Origin: Saprospiraceae bacterium
GTDB taxonomy: Bacteria > Bacteroidota > Bacteroidia > Chitinophagales > Saprospiraceae
Length of the DNA: 64,000 bases
Direction: 5' to 3'
Assembly: GCA_022448955.1 (NCBI GenBank)
Contig: JAKVCU010000062.1
Coordinates: 10,379-74,378, forward strand
In this document: piece after piece, positions 43,533 to 54,265 of the stretch
Layout of the letters: each line of letters starts with the position of its first letter
Position numbering within the stretch: position 1 is the stretch's first letter
Notes under the pieces: model-generated
The model's database searches: none
What the model saw: the letters and a program-made list of their open reading frames with translations, nothing else
What the model was told of the DNA's origin: nothing
Position numbers and translations under genes: made by a program

Positions 43533-44717
43533 ATGACAATAAAGATACTAAGTGTAGACGATGAAAAACATATGGAGAGTCTCATTAGACAAATGTTTAG
43601 AAAACAAATTAGACAGAAAAAATTTGAATTCTTCTTCGCACAAAACGGGATACAAGCTCTTGAATTGTTAAAAAAGCACGAGGATATTTCTTTAATCCTT
43701 TCTGATATCAATATGCCAGGAATGGATGGTTTGACTTTATTGTCAAAGTTAATCGATTTAAATAATCCCTTACTAACTGCGATCATGATCTCTGCCTATG
43801 GAGATATGGATAATATCAGAAGTGCCATGAATAAAGGAGCTTTTGATTTTATTACAAAGCCCATTAACTTTAAGGACTTGGAGTTGACACTTGACAAAAC
43901 TGTCATGCACATACAACAACTTAAGGAATCTCAAGAAAAAGAGATGAAATTATCTGCCCTAGAATATGATCTTGATATTGCAAAAGATATTCAAAGGGCT
44001 ATGTTGCCTAAGAAATTCCCACCTTTCCTTGGTAGTGAACGCTTTGATCTGCATGCTTTACTTAAACCTGCGAAAGTCGTAGGGGGCGATCTATTTGATT
44101 TTTTCTTGATGGGGAAAGATCATCTTTTTATTTTACTTGGAGATGTTTCAGATAAAGGTATTCCTGCTGCCTTATTTATGGCGGTAACTAAAACTGTTTT
44201 TAAGACCCATTTCTATAATACTTATATCTCTGGTTTAAAAGAAGAAGTGAATAGAGTCAACAAAATCTTATGTGAAGGTAATGATTCTTTCATGTTTGTG
44301 ACAGTTTTTGTAGCGATTCTCAATTTGCGCACGGGAGAGCTAGAATACGTGGATGCAGGTCATGAACCTATCCTACATTTAAAAACTAAAGGTGGTATTG
44401 ATCAGTTACCCAAACAGGGATGCATGGCAATAGGTATTGATCCTGATCATGAATATATTAGCCATAAGGTACACCTAAACCCTGGGGATGGATTATTCCT
44501 CTATTCTGATGGTGTACCCGATGCTGCCGATATTGATAATCAAAGATATACATTAGATGGAACAATTGAGTTTATTAAATCATTTTGGAAAGATGCTACT
44601 GCAAAAGAACTTAATGATAAATTAATGGAAAATTTGGACCAATTTATTGGTGAGGCAAAGCAGTTTGACGATATCACTATGCTTTCATTGAAATATAATC
44701 CAGAGGGCGATTTATAA
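43533..44717 (+). CDS. response regulator with SpoIIE/PP2C-type phosphatase output
   Basis: Receiver LILSDINMPGMDG...FITKPINF; phosphatase AKVVGGDLFDFF, LLGDVSDKGIPAALFMA, YVDAGHEP, YSDGVPDAAD, FDDITMLSLK. Confidence 0.95.
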   Translation: MTIKILSVDDEKHMESLIRQMFRKQIRQKKFEFFFAQNGIQALELLKKHEDISLILSDINMPGMDGLTLLSKLIDLNNPLLTAIMISAYGDMDNIRSAMNKGAFDFITKPINFKDLELTLDKTVMHIQQLKESQEKEMKLSALEYDLDIAKDIQRAMLPKKFPPFLGSERFDLHALLKPAKVVGGDLFDFFLMGKDHLFILLGDVSDKGIPAALFMAVTKTVFKTHFYNTYISGLKEEVNRVNKILCEGNDSFMFVTVFVAILNLRTGELEYVDAGHEPILHLKTKGGIDQLPKQGCMAIGIDPDHEYISHKVHLNPGDGLFLYSDGVPDAADIDNQRYTLDGTIEFIKSFWKDATAKELNDKLMENLDQFIGEAKQFDDITMLSLKYNPEGDL

Positions 44718-45017
44718 ATTTCCCTTTGGGAACAATTAAAATTAGCTTTTACTGATCATAGCTCTGAACTTTTTAAAAACCATGCTTTAGATAGAGAGGT
44801 TATCCTTTTGAAGAATGTTTCCTGAAAGGAGCTCAAGCTTGGGGTGGCCTTGCTAAAAATCACTTGTGATATTCGATCTTTGAAGAAATCTAGGTATCTG
44901 ATATTTATTTTGCTAATCGTTTATTTGAATACTTTTTTTGCTTATTTATTTTTCACTTCCTTACAAAAGAAAGAGAAGACTAAAAGAATGGAGCACGGGT
45001 TTGCTTAAGCTTATTTT

Positions 45018-46409
45018 TTATTGCTCAAATTCAGGATTAACTAATGTTGGTAATGGGGCATTGGTTGTATCCCACCATTTTCTTAGATAATAGAACATTT
45101 CTTTTAATTTTTCCGGTCTTTTGATTGCTAGATTATTTCTTTCTCCTATGTCTTTAGTTAAGTTGTAAAGCTCCATTTCATTTTCCTCGAAATAATAATG
45201 TAATTTCCATTCTCCAAACCTTACAGCGGATCCAGGACGCGTTCTAAATAGAGGATCTCGATTTTCATTTTCATTTTTTTTGTAAGCTTGTAAGTAAATT
45301 GGGAAATGCCAAAATAGGGGGCGCAATAATGTATCTTTTTTACCCTCTAAAATTGGAATAAGATTTAGGCCATCATACTTTGATTCATCATCAGCCATAC
45401 CTATAACATTCATGATAGTTGGAAAGATATCTAAATTAGTTATTGGGATATCGCTTCTAGTATTCTCTCTTATCCTTTTTTTCCACACAAAAAAAAATGG
45501 TTCCCGTATACCTCCCTCGTAATAACTGCCCTTACCAGCTCTTAGAGGTGCTTGCTTGGTGATTCCATAAAGTCCACCATTATCAGATGTAAAAATAATA
45601 AGTGTATTATCGAACAATTCTTTTTCCTTTAATTGTGCTATTAATAAACCTATATTCCGATCTAAGTTTTCCACCATGGTAGCGTATTTCGCATTGCTCT
45701 GTCCATTGGATACAGGTTTTTCTAAATATTTATTTAATAGATTATTTTTGGGTTGAATTGGCGTATGTACGGCATAGGGTGCATAGTATAGGAAGAATGG
45801 TTTACTAACGGTATCGATGAATTCTAAGGATTTCTGCATGATCAAATCTGTGAGATATTGATCCTCATAAATTTCTTTAATGTTGATATTTTTATAAGGT
45901 GGATAATAGCTTTGGGGATGTCCGTTATGGCCACCTCCAATGTTTAATGTAAATCCGTATTCCAAAGGGTCTTTGCTTAAATGCCACTTTCCTGCATGAC
46001 AAGTTATATATTCATGGTTGCTCAACATTTCTGGAATAATCTCATATTCATTGGATAGGGTAGTAGTATTCACTACGGGAATTAACTTCCTGTGTTTTGG
46101 GTTTCCTCTTTGGGAGTTTCCAACGGTATATATTCCGTGTCGAGTTGTCCATTTACCTGTCATTAAGCAAGCTCTGCTTGGGGCACAATTAGCAGCAGCA
46201 GCATACCCATTGGTAAAGATCATCCCCTGTCTTGATAAATCATCAATATTCGGAGTTTCATAATATTCAGAGCCCATAAAACCTACATCTTTCCATCCCA
46301 AGTCATCAACATTGATGATAAGTATATTAGGTTTATTTTCTGTATTTGTTTTCTCGCATGAATAAAGAATCAATAATAAAAAAGCTAAATGTAGAAATTG
46401 AAATTTCAT
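45018..46409 (-). CDS. sulfatase (S1 family, lipoprotein)
   Basis: NILIINVDDLGWKDVGFMGSEYYETPNIDDL, formylglycine site CAPSRACLMTGKW, CHAGKWHLS, TSDNGG. Confidence 0.95.
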   Translation of the reverse strand: MKFQFLHLAFLLLILYSCEKTNTENKPNILIINVDDLGWKDVGFMGSEYYETPNIDDLSRQGMIFTNGYAAAANCAPSRACLMTGKWTTRHGIYTVGNSQRGNPKHRKLIPVVNTTTLSNEYEIIPEMLSNHEYITCHAGKWHLSKDPLEYGFTLNIGGGHNGHPQSYYPPYKNINIKEIYEDQYLTDLIMQKSLEFIDTVSKPFFLYYAPYAVHTPIQPKNNLLNKYLEKPVSNGQSNAKYATMVENLDRNIGLLIAQLKEKELFDNTLIIFTSDNGGLYGITKQAPLRAGKGSYYEGGIREPFFFVWKKRIRENTRSDIPITNLDIFPTIMNVIGMADDESKYDGLNLIPILEGKKDTLLRPLFWHFPIYLQAYKKNENENRDPLFRTRPGSAVRFGEWKLHYYFEENEMELYNLTKDIGERNNLAIKRPEKLKEMFYYLRKWWDTTNAPLPTLVNPEFEQ

Positions 46410-46772
46410 GCTATAATTTGAATATTTTGAGAAAATAGAATAAAGAATCCAAGTAACGCAAGTTTTAAATACTGTGTGAAAAATAACTATTAATTTTTTA
46501 TGCAGTGCATTTAGATACCAGTTCTACGAATAAATTAGATCCTACTCTTTGAATTAATCTGTCAAACTAATGAGCCCCATTCCGAATCAATCCTCTAGAG
46601 GATCTTTGGAAGATTATAAAAAAACTCAAAATAATTTAGCTCTAGCATTCAAGCCATTTCTCTCGATAGGATACAAACTATTAAACAATTTTGTAAATAA
46701 AAGGAAGTTGAGATTTCAGCATAATATCTCTAAATGTTCAATTTGGCTTAAGCCTGGCCAACGACCATTGGA

Positions 46773-46982
46773 TTAATTCGAAGTACTCAAAGTGATGACC
46801 TGCATAATAAGAACAAAGGTAGATATTGTAATTAACGCTTTCATAAATTGAAGCAATTGGAGGGGTAGGGACATAGTCGTCTTAGTCAGTGAATTATTGA
46901 TAAGCGAATGATAAATGAAGTGACCTATTTCATGAATAATGAGATTTAGATGGATTGACAAATAAATGAATAATACTTCCAA
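46773..46982 (-). pseudogene. possible remnant of a small HExxH membrane peptidase-like gene
   Basis: FIYLSIHLNLIIHEIGHFIYHS at its N-terminal part; TTG start only; the +1 frame continues as VNYNIYLCSYYAGHHFEYFELIQW past the stop. Confidence 0.3.
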
Positions 46983-47158
46983 TATTCCATTGATTTAAAG
47001 TTAAAACTGTTGTTAAAAAAATTGTCAAGTTTACAGATATGGCGATATTGAATGTTGTATTTTATTTTTAATTTTACATATTTAGCAGTATACTATATTA
47101 TATTTATTTTTGAACGTAAAAAAAATATTTATAATTTTGAATAAAAGCCTTATTTTAT

Positions 47159-49927
47159 ATGTTTGAGCTGAACAAGGCTAAATTGCTGATTGCGGCACTT
47201 ATGGGTGCATTTTTGCTTTTTATTTTTTTCAATAAGTCCTTTGAAAAGAAGGTTGACTTTAATACCGAAATAAAACCAATACTCAATCAAAAATGTATTT
47301 CTTGTCATGGTGGAGTTAAGCAAAGTGCCGGATTGAGTATGATGACGAGGTCAGACTTACTAAAGGCTGGAGAGTCAGGATATACCGCTATTGTTCCTGG
47401 TAAGCCTCAGGAGAGTGAGCTTTTTAAACGCATCACACATTCTGATCCAGATGAAAGAATGCCTTTCGAAGGCGCCCCCCTCTCAAAATCAGAAATAAAA
47501 CTATTTAAAAATTGGATTAATCAAGGTGCAAAATGGGGGGAGCACTGGGCTTTTATGCCTGTGAAAAATGTAAAAATCCCCAAAGTAGAAATAGCAAAAG
47601 GAATGATTGGATTACATCAATCCTACTGGTCAGAATCTCCCATCGATGCTTTTATTCTTCAAAAGCTAAATGCAAAACATCTAACTCCTAACCCAGTAGC
47701 AGACAAGAGAAGCTTGCTGAGAAGACTGAGTTTAGACTTAATAGGAATGCCAGCATCCGAAGAGTTAAAACAACAGTTTTTAAATGACACTAGCAAGGAG
47801 GCATATTCAACATTAGTTGACCAACTGATGAAAAGCCCACATTTTGGTGAACGTTGGGCTACGATGTGGTTAGATCTTGCTAGATATGCTGACTCGAAAG
47901 GACCCGAAAGAGATGCCAAACGTGATATTTGGGAATATAGAGATTGGTTAATTCGATCTTTCAATGAAGACCTTCCTTATGATCAATTCTTAATCGAGCA
48001 AATCGCAGGTGACTTATTGCCCAACCCTTCTGATGCTCAATACATCGCCACTGGTTTCCACCGAAATACAGAGACGAATGATGAAGGAGGAACGAATAAT
48101 GACGAAGCCAGAGCCTCAGCTGTGGTAGATCGAGTAAATACAACTTGGGAAGCCATCATGGGAACAACCTTTGCCTGCACTCAATGCCACGGTCATCCCT
48201 ATGATCCAATCCGACATGAAGAGTACTATGAGTTTATGTCTTATTTCGATAACACCCTTGATCATGATACTTATGATGATTACCCTCGTCTACGAACACT
48301 TACTGCAGAGCAAAAGTCTGAACTAAAAAAAGTACTAACATGGTTGACTAAAAATGATTTCGAGAATGATGCTAAAGCGGCAGAATTATTAGTCAGAACT
48401 TGGCAACCTGTATATTACTCATTACGCTGTGATAGCCTTAAGAATGCAGATATTTACGACACCAAGTTTCTAGGTATGCGGAATAAGAGTTTTGCGAGGT
48501 TAGCACAAGTTGATTTGGACGATAAAAACAACCTTATTGTTCGTTATTCCAACCGAATGGATGGTGGATGGTGGTCTTTACACTTGGATAGTCCTGATGG
48601 ACTTGAATTAGCAAGAGTAAAAGCTAAAAATACTAAAGGTAGAATAATTGAGGAATACCCGCTGAAAGGAGAACTTAGTGGTAAACATGACTTATATTTT
48701 AAATATGAAAATCCTCATTTGGGGACTTCTACTGTAGCACCTCTCCAATTTGATTGGTTTCATTTCGGAAGTCAATTTCCTGGAAAAGATCTTCCTGATT
48801 TTGAAAAAATCAAAAATCTGTACTGGGATTTGATCTGTGCCAATACCGAACACACTTTGATAATGGTAGAGAATCCACCTGGAATGCACAGAGCAACTAA
48901 AGTCTGGGATCGCGGGAGTTGGGCTAGTCAGAAAGAAGAAGTACAGCCTGATCTACCCGAAATTTTTAAAAAAGATGGAATAAAGATTCCCAAAAGTCGA
49001 CTCGGTTTAGCTGAGTGGCTAGTGAGTCCTCAAAACCCATTAACTTCAAGAACTATTGTAAATCGTATATGGGAGCAATTGATGGGGCGCGGGATTGTAG
49101 AAACACTTGAGGACCTTGGAACCCAAGGTATTCCTCCAACTCACCCTGAACTATTAGAATATCTATCCTGGAAGATGATGTATGATTTTGAATGGAGTCT
49201 CAAAGCATTGATCAAAGCAATTGTTACATCTGCCACTTACCAGCAGTCCAGCACAGTTAGTCCACAAGCTTTAAAAAAAGATCCGCTGAACATCTTGTAT
49301 TCCAGAGCAGCGCGGTTAAGACTCTCTGCTGAACAGTTAAGAGATCAGGCTTTAAGTGTTAGTGGCCTTCTGCATGATACCATGTATGGTCCCCCTGTGA
49401 TGCCTTACCAGCCTCCTGATATTTGGGCTGCTCCTTATAATTCGAGCCGCTGGAATACTTCTGTAGGAAATCAAAAATATAGGCGTGCTATCTATACCTT
49501 TTGGAAAAGATCCGCTCCTTTTCCAGCAATGATTACCTTTGATGCAGCTCCCAGGACCGTCTGCTCAGCAAGGCGCATTCGAACGAATACTCCACTACAA
49601 GCTCTAGTTACCCTAAACGATTCCGCTTATGTGGAGGCAGCTGTAAATTTAGCACTTCTCCAACTTCATGAAAAAAAGGCCCAAATTCAGATCGCAAAGG
49701 CTTATGAAAAAGCTATCGGAAGGTCCATTAATGGAGAAAAATTGGCAGTATTAGAACAATTATTTAATGAGACATTAAAGGAATACAGAGAAGATGAAAT
49801 AGCTGTAAGAGAACTTTTGGGGTATTGGTTGAAAGATAAAAAAGTTGAGGCAAGTCCAGAATTAGCAGCACTTACTTTAGTAGCAAATGCTATTTTGAAT
49901 TTGGATGAATTTATAACGAGAAGTTAA
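47159..49927 (+). CDS. PSD1/DUF1549/DUF1553 planctomycete-type cytochrome C protein
   Basis: QKCISCHGG, DERMPFEG, RLSLDLIGMP, FGERWATMWLDLARYADSKG, CTQCHGHPYDP, NPLTSRTIVNRIWEQLMGRGIV, RTNTPLQALVTLND. Confidence 0.94.
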   Translation: MFELNKAKLLIAALMGAFLLFIFFNKSFEKKVDFNTEIKPILNQKCISCHGGVKQSAGLSMMTRSDLLKAGESGYTAIVPGKPQESELFKRITHSDPDERMPFEGAPLSKSEIKLFKNWINQGAKWGEHWAFMPVKNVKIPKVEIAKGMIGLHQSYWSESPIDAFILQKLNAKHLTPNPVADKRSLLRRLSLDLIGMPASEELKQQFLNDTSKEAYSTLVDQLMKSPHFGERWATMWLDLARYADSKGPERDAKRDIWEYRDWLIRSFNEDLPYDQFLIEQIAGDLLPNPSDAQYIATGFHRNTETNDEGGTNNDEARASAVVDRVNTTWEAIMGTTFACTQCHGHPYDPIRHEEYYEFMSYFDNTLDHDTYDDYPRLRTLTAEQKSELKKVLTWLTKNDFENDAKAAELLVRTWQPVYYSLRCDSLKNADIYDTKFLGMRNKSFARLAQVDLDDKNNLIVRYSNRMDGGWWSLHLDSPDGLELARVKAKNTKGRIIEEYPLKGELSGKHDLYFKYENPHLGTSTVAPLQFDWFHFGSQFPGKDLPDFEKIKNLYWDLICANTEHTLIMVENPPGMHRATKVWDRGSWASQKEEVQPDLPEIFKKDGIKIPKSRLGLAEWLVSPQNPLTSRTIVNRIWEQLMGRGIVETLEDLGTQGIPPTHPELLEYLSWKMMYDFEWSLKALIKAIVTSATYQQSSTVSPQALKKDPLNILYSRAARLRLSAEQLRDQALSVSGLLHDTMYGPPVMPYQPPDIWAAPYNSSRWNTSVGNQKYRRAIYTFWKRSAPFPAMITFDAAPRTVCSARRIRTNTPLQALVTLNDSAYVEAAVNLALLQLHEKKAQIQIAKAYEKAIGRSINGEKLAVLEQLFNETLKEYREDEIAVRELLGYWLKDKKVEASPELAALTLVANAILNLDEFITRS

Positions 49928-50313
49928 AATCAGGTAATGTGCAGTATTTTTTCAAAAAGACAATTTTACTCCTTAGTCTATAATGCTGGTCTTACGCCTT
50001 CTACCTATACAACCCGCTACCACACAGAGCAGAAATGCCCTTTTGTAATATTGATCAGTGATCAGTAATATTCTACTGCAATTAGCCTTATGAAAAGAAA
50101 AATTGGCCTAGCCTAAATTGTAAAAAAATTGCTACTGATTTAATAAGAGAAAGTCATAGTAAGATAATTTTAGCTTTGAAACCTCGAGAAAGCCTGTCTA
50201 CAGAAAAGAATGATGGAGTATGGCATGTGTTTCGTGGCTAATGTGATTTTAAACTTTTAAAAGCTTATCGCAAGAAGTTAAATAAAATTAGTTGAACAAG
50301 AAATACCATAAAA

Positions 50314-51813
50314 ATGAGCATAGATAAATTAGTAAAAGAAGCCCAAATGGTAAGTTTGACACATCAAACGAGGAGACTGTTTTTAAAAGATCTAACTCTA
50401 GGCCTAGGAGGTCTAGCCTTAGGTTCTTTAATGGGTACTGCTTGTGGTAGAAAGCCAAACGCTATTAACCAAGATATCTTATTTGATCCTATGAATCCAT
50501 TGTCACCTAGGATTCCACATTATGTAGCTAAGGCCAAATCGGTAATATACATACATTTAGCAGGGGCTCCCTCTCAATTGGAATTATTTGACTATAAGCC
50601 AGAATTAGCAAAACTGGATAAAAAAACTTGCCCACCTTCTCTATTAGAGGGGAAACAATTTGCCTTTATCCGAGGCGTTCCTACTATGTTGGGGCCTCAA
50701 GCTAATTTCAAACAAAGAGGTGAGTCCGGAGCTTGGGTTTCTGACCATTTACCTCATTTTGCAAACTTGGCCGATGAAGTGAGCTTTCTGAAAGCTGTAT
50801 ATACAGATCAGTTTAATCATGCTCCAGCACAATTAATGATGCATACAGGGAGTGCAAGATTTGGTAGGCCAAGCATGGGATCTTGGATTACTTATGGTTT
50901 GGGCTCTGAAAATAGCGACTTACCTGGTTTTGTCGTCCTCAACTCAGGAGGTGTTGATCCAGATGGAGGTAAGCATCTCTGGGGTAGTGGATTTTTACCC
51001 TCTGTTTACCAAGGGGTTCAATGCCGATCAAAGGGTGATCCTGTTTTATTCTTGAGTGATCCAAAGGGGATTAATCGCAACCTTCGTAAAGCATCTATTA
51101 AGGCTATTAATAATATAAACCATATTGCACATGAAGAATTTCAGGATCCAGAAATACTATCCAGAATCGCTCAATATGAAATGGCTTTTCGTATGCAAGT
51201 TTCTGTTCCTGATGTAATGTCTATCGACAAAGAGCCAGAATATATTCATCAGATGTATGGGACAAAACTTGGAGAAACGAGTCTGGCAAATAACCTTTTA
51301 CTTGCTAGAAAACTAGTAGAAAAGGGGGTTCGTTATGTTCAACTATATGATTGGGGATGGGATTCTCATGGTACAAGTCATAATGATGATCTGGAAGTAT
51401 CTTTTGTAAATAAGTGTAGATCTATGGATAAACCAGTTTCCGCTCTATTATTGGATCTCAAGCAGCGGGGGTTATTAGATGAGACTTTGGTCGTTTGGGG
51501 TGGTGAATTTGGGAGAACACCAATGCAGGAAAATAGGAATGGGGTTCCTTTAAAATTTGCTGGACGAGATCATAACCCAGATGCTTTTACAATGTGGATG
51601 GCTGGAGGTGGTATCAAAAAAGGTTATAGTCATGGGCAAACAGATGAAATTGGCTACACAGGAGTGGAAGGCCGAACTTCCATTTTTGATATTCAAGCAA
51701 CTATCTTAAATCAATTAGGTTTTGATCATGAGCAATTAACCTATCAATTCCAAGGCCGCCCATTTCGTCTGACTGATGTTCATGGAGAGGTGATTAAAGA
51801 AATTATTGCATAG
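50314..51813 (+). CDS. DUF1501-domain protein with Tat-like signal
   Basis: TRRLFLKDLTLGLGGLALGSLMGTAC; KSVIYIHLAGAPSQLELFDYKP; YDWGWDSHG; WGGEFGRTPM; GRDHNPDAFTMWMAGGG. Confidence 0.94.
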   Translation: MSIDKLVKEAQMVSLTHQTRRLFLKDLTLGLGGLALGSLMGTACGRKPNAINQDILFDPMNPLSPRIPHYVAKAKSVIYIHLAGAPSQLELFDYKPELAKLDKKTCPPSLLEGKQFAFIRGVPTMLGPQANFKQRGESGAWVSDHLPHFANLADEVSFLKAVYTDQFNHAPAQLMMHTGSARFGRPSMGSWITYGLGSENSDLPGFVVLNSGGVDPDGGKHLWGSGFLPSVYQGVQCRSKGDPVLFLSDPKGINRNLRKASIKAINNINHIAHEEFQDPEILSRIAQYEMAFRMQVSVPDVMSIDKEPEYIHQMYGTKLGETSLANNLLLARKLVEKGVRYVQLYDWGWDSHGTSHNDDLEVSFVNKCRSMDKPVSALLLDLKQRGLLDETLVVWGGEFGRTPMQENRNGVPLKFAGRDHNPDAFTMWMAGGGIKKGYSHGQTDEIGYTGVEGRTSIFDIQATILNQLGFDHEQLTYQFQGRPFRLTDVHGEVIKEIIA

Positions 51814-51830
51814 AAATAAATAAAAATTTT

Positions 51831-52736
51831 ATGCCTTTAAATAGAAGAGACTTTTTATCGACAGCGGGCTTGGCGGGAGGAAGTTTGTTGCTTCCAAATT
51901 TAAAACCTATCAGTTTTAGTGTGCCTGCTCAGTTTGAATTGCTTATCCTTGCTACCAATTGGGGCTTTCAAGGCACCCTAGAAGCTTTTTGTGCTAAAGC
52001 AAAAGCAGACGAATATGATGGTATAGAAATCTGGGCGCCCAGAAAAAAGAAGGAACAAGAAAAATTAATAAAAAGTCTTGAAAAATATAGTTTGTCTCTC
52101 GGTGTTTTGGTTGGAGTCGGGGCTTCTGATTTTAAGCAGCATTTTAAAGAGTTTAAAGCCTATCTTGAAGATGCCATAAAATTGAAGCCTTTATTTATAA
52201 ATTGCCATTCAGGTAGAGACTATTTTAGTTTCGATCAAAATAGACAAATTATAGAATTTAGTAATGAGCTAGCAACAAGCTCAGGAGTACCTATTTATCA
52301 TGAGACTCATAGGGCAAGAATTTTGTTTGCTGCTCATATTTCTAAACGGTTCTTGGAGACTATTCCAGCATTAATGATCAGCTTAGATATTTCTCATTGG
52401 ACCAATGTCGCTGCGTCCTTATTGATGGATCAAAAAAAAGCAGTCGATCTGGCACTGAGCAGAACTAGGCATATTCATTCCAGAGTTGGACATCAAAACG
52501 CACCCCAAATTACAGATCCAAGAGCTCCTGAATGGCAAAACGTTATGGATATCCATTTTGCTTGGTGGGATAAGGTCGTTCAGAGTCATATAAATTTGGG
52601 AAAGCGCTTGACCATGACTACAGAGTTTGGCCCTCCTAATTATATGACTGCATTGCCTTTTACTCAGCAGCCTATTACCAATTTATGGGAGATTAATAAT
52701 TATATGAAAGACTTGTGGAGAAAAAGATATCAATAG
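51831..52736 (+). CDS. sugar phosphate isomerase/epimerase-like TIM barrel protein
   Basis: NRRDFLSTAGLAGGSLLLP N-terminus; EYDGIEIWAP; NCHSGRDYF; HETHRARI; SLDISHW. Confidence 0.85.
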   Translation: MPLNRRDFLSTAGLAGGSLLLPNLKPISFSVPAQFELLILATNWGFQGTLEAFCAKAKADEYDGIEIWAPRKKKEQEKLIKSLEKYSLSLGVLVGVGASDFKQHFKEFKAYLEDAIKLKPLFINCHSGRDYFSFDQNRQIIEFSNELATSSGVPIYHETHRARILFAAHISKRFLETIPALMISLDISHWTNVAASLLMDQKKAVDLALSRTRHIHSRVGHQNAPQITDPRAPEWQNVMDIHFAWWDKVVQSHINLGKRLTMTTEFGPPNYMTALPFTQQPITNLWEINNYMKDLWRKRYQ

Positions 52737-52751
52737 AAAATTGATTTAAAT

Positions 52752-54128
52752 ATGGAGAATTTTATTCAATATATTGGAAAGTTTCATCCACTTTTGGTCC
52801 ATTTGCCTATCGGGATTTTAATAGCAGCGGTCTTATTTGATTTTTTATCAAAAAAGGATAAGTACAAGACCTTGGGAGCTTCTGTAAAGATGCTTTACTT
52901 TCTCGGAACACTGGGTGCTTCAGCTTCCTGTCTTACTGGTTATATCCTTTCTACTTCCGGCGAATATGCTGGCTCAAGCTTGCAATTCCATCAATGGTTC
53001 GGGATAGCGGTAGCTTTGCTTGGCTTAGCTCTTTACTATTTTAGATTTAAAGGTAATTGGTCGCTTTATTTTGGTGGACTACTTTTTATTTTGCTATCTG
53101 TTACAGGACATCTTGGTGGCACGCTCACACATGGAGAAGGATACTTGTCCCTTAAATCAAAGAATAGTATAAGACCTGTGCTCACCAATGTTCAGGAGGC
53201 AGCTGTCTATAAGGAGGTGATTGTACCCATATTAGCCGATAATTGTTATAAATGTCATAGTGATAAAAAGCAAAAAGGTCAACTTCGACTGGATACGCCC
53301 GAGTTGATTGCAAAAGGTGGAAAAAGTGGTGTTCCTATTATTAAAGCTGGGAATTCTGATGAAAGCGAATTGATTAGTAGATTACATTTGCCACTTAATG
53401 ATGACATGCATATGCCTCCAAAAAAGGGATCTGAATTGAGTGATGCCCAAATAAAAATTCTAGAATGGTGGATTAATGAGGGCGCTATATACGAAGGCAA
53501 GGTCAAAAGTTTGACTCAAGACAAAACGATTAAACATTTATTAGAAGGCTTGGAAAGTCCTCAATTAGTTAAAAAAACTTCTTCGATTTATCCAAATATT
53601 GACCCCGGCCCCTTCCAATTAGAGGCAATTCCCCCTTTGAAAGAAATAAGGGCGGTAGTTTTACCACTCGGCCAAAATAGTAATCTATTGGGTATCAATT
53701 TTGTGAATGTCGAAAAGGTCAGTCTAGAAATAATGGAACTTCTCATGCCATTGAAAGAACATATTGTCTGGTTAAAGTTAAGCGAGTCTAGTTTTAATGA
53801 TTCTTTAGTGTCATACCTTTTGGAAATGCCTTATTTGAGCAAGTTATTTCTTGATCATACAGCGATAACAGATCAAGGCTTGGAGCAACTTATCCATTTA
53901 GATCATCTTTATTTTTTAAATATTGTTGGGACTAAAACGACTCAAAAGGGCATAGAAAGACTTACGCAAGCATCTACTTTAGATCAGCTATTTATTTATC
54001 AAACTCAGACTACTGCTGCGGAGAAAAGTCAGCTAGTCTCGGTCTTATCGCCTGTAAATGTGGATACAGGAGGTTATATAGTCCCAACATTGGTTGTAGA
54101 CACAACATTAGTTCATGGCAGGGATTAG
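52752..54128 (+). CDS. DUF2231 membrane + planctomycete-type cytochrome c + leucine-rich C-terminal protein
   Basis: GKFHPLLVHLPIGILIAAVLFDF; DNCYKCHSDKKQKGQLRLDTPELI; DMHMPPKKGSELSDAQIKILEWWINEGA. Confidence 0.88.
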   Translation: MENFIQYIGKFHPLLVHLPIGILIAAVLFDFLSKKDKYKTLGASVKMLYFLGTLGASASCLTGYILSTSGEYAGSSLQFHQWFGIAVALLGLALYYFRFKGNWSLYFGGLLFILLSVTGHLGGTLTHGEGYLSLKSKNSIRPVLTNVQEAAVYKEVIVPILADNCYKCHSDKKQKGQLRLDTPELIAKGGKSGVPIIKAGNSDESELISRLHLPLNDDMHMPPKKGSELSDAQIKILEWWINEGAIYEGKVKSLTQDKTIKHLLEGLESPQLVKKTSSIYPNIDPGPFQLEAIPPLKEIRAVVLPLGQNSNLLGINFVNVEKVSLEIMELLMPLKEHIVWLKLSESSFNDSLVSYLLEMPYLSKLFLDHTAITDQGLEQLIHLDHLYFLNIVGTKTTQKGIERLTQASTLDQLFIYQTQTTAAEKSQLVSVLSPVNVDTGGYIVPTLVVDTTLVHGRD

Positions 54129-54265
54129 CCTATTGAGGAATTATTAATTGGCCTTATCAGTAAATTAAAGATTCAGTGGGAGATCGCATTTTATTTAACT
54201 ATTCAACCACCCTGCGCTTTGAGTGGACTACAGATGATAATATCATACACTGTAGCTTTTTAATA

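Noticed and set aside
46570-46776. 68-aa plus-strand ORF
   Set aside because: No motif, overlaps the end of the possible peptidase remnant; likely chance ORF.
49935-50090. Possible degenerate third copy of the MITE-like element (TTTTACTCC...ACGCCTT...CCGCTACCAC...GAGCAGAAATG)
   Set aside because: A few blocks resemble copy B in order, but spacing differs and no matching termini were found; not strong enough without an alignment.
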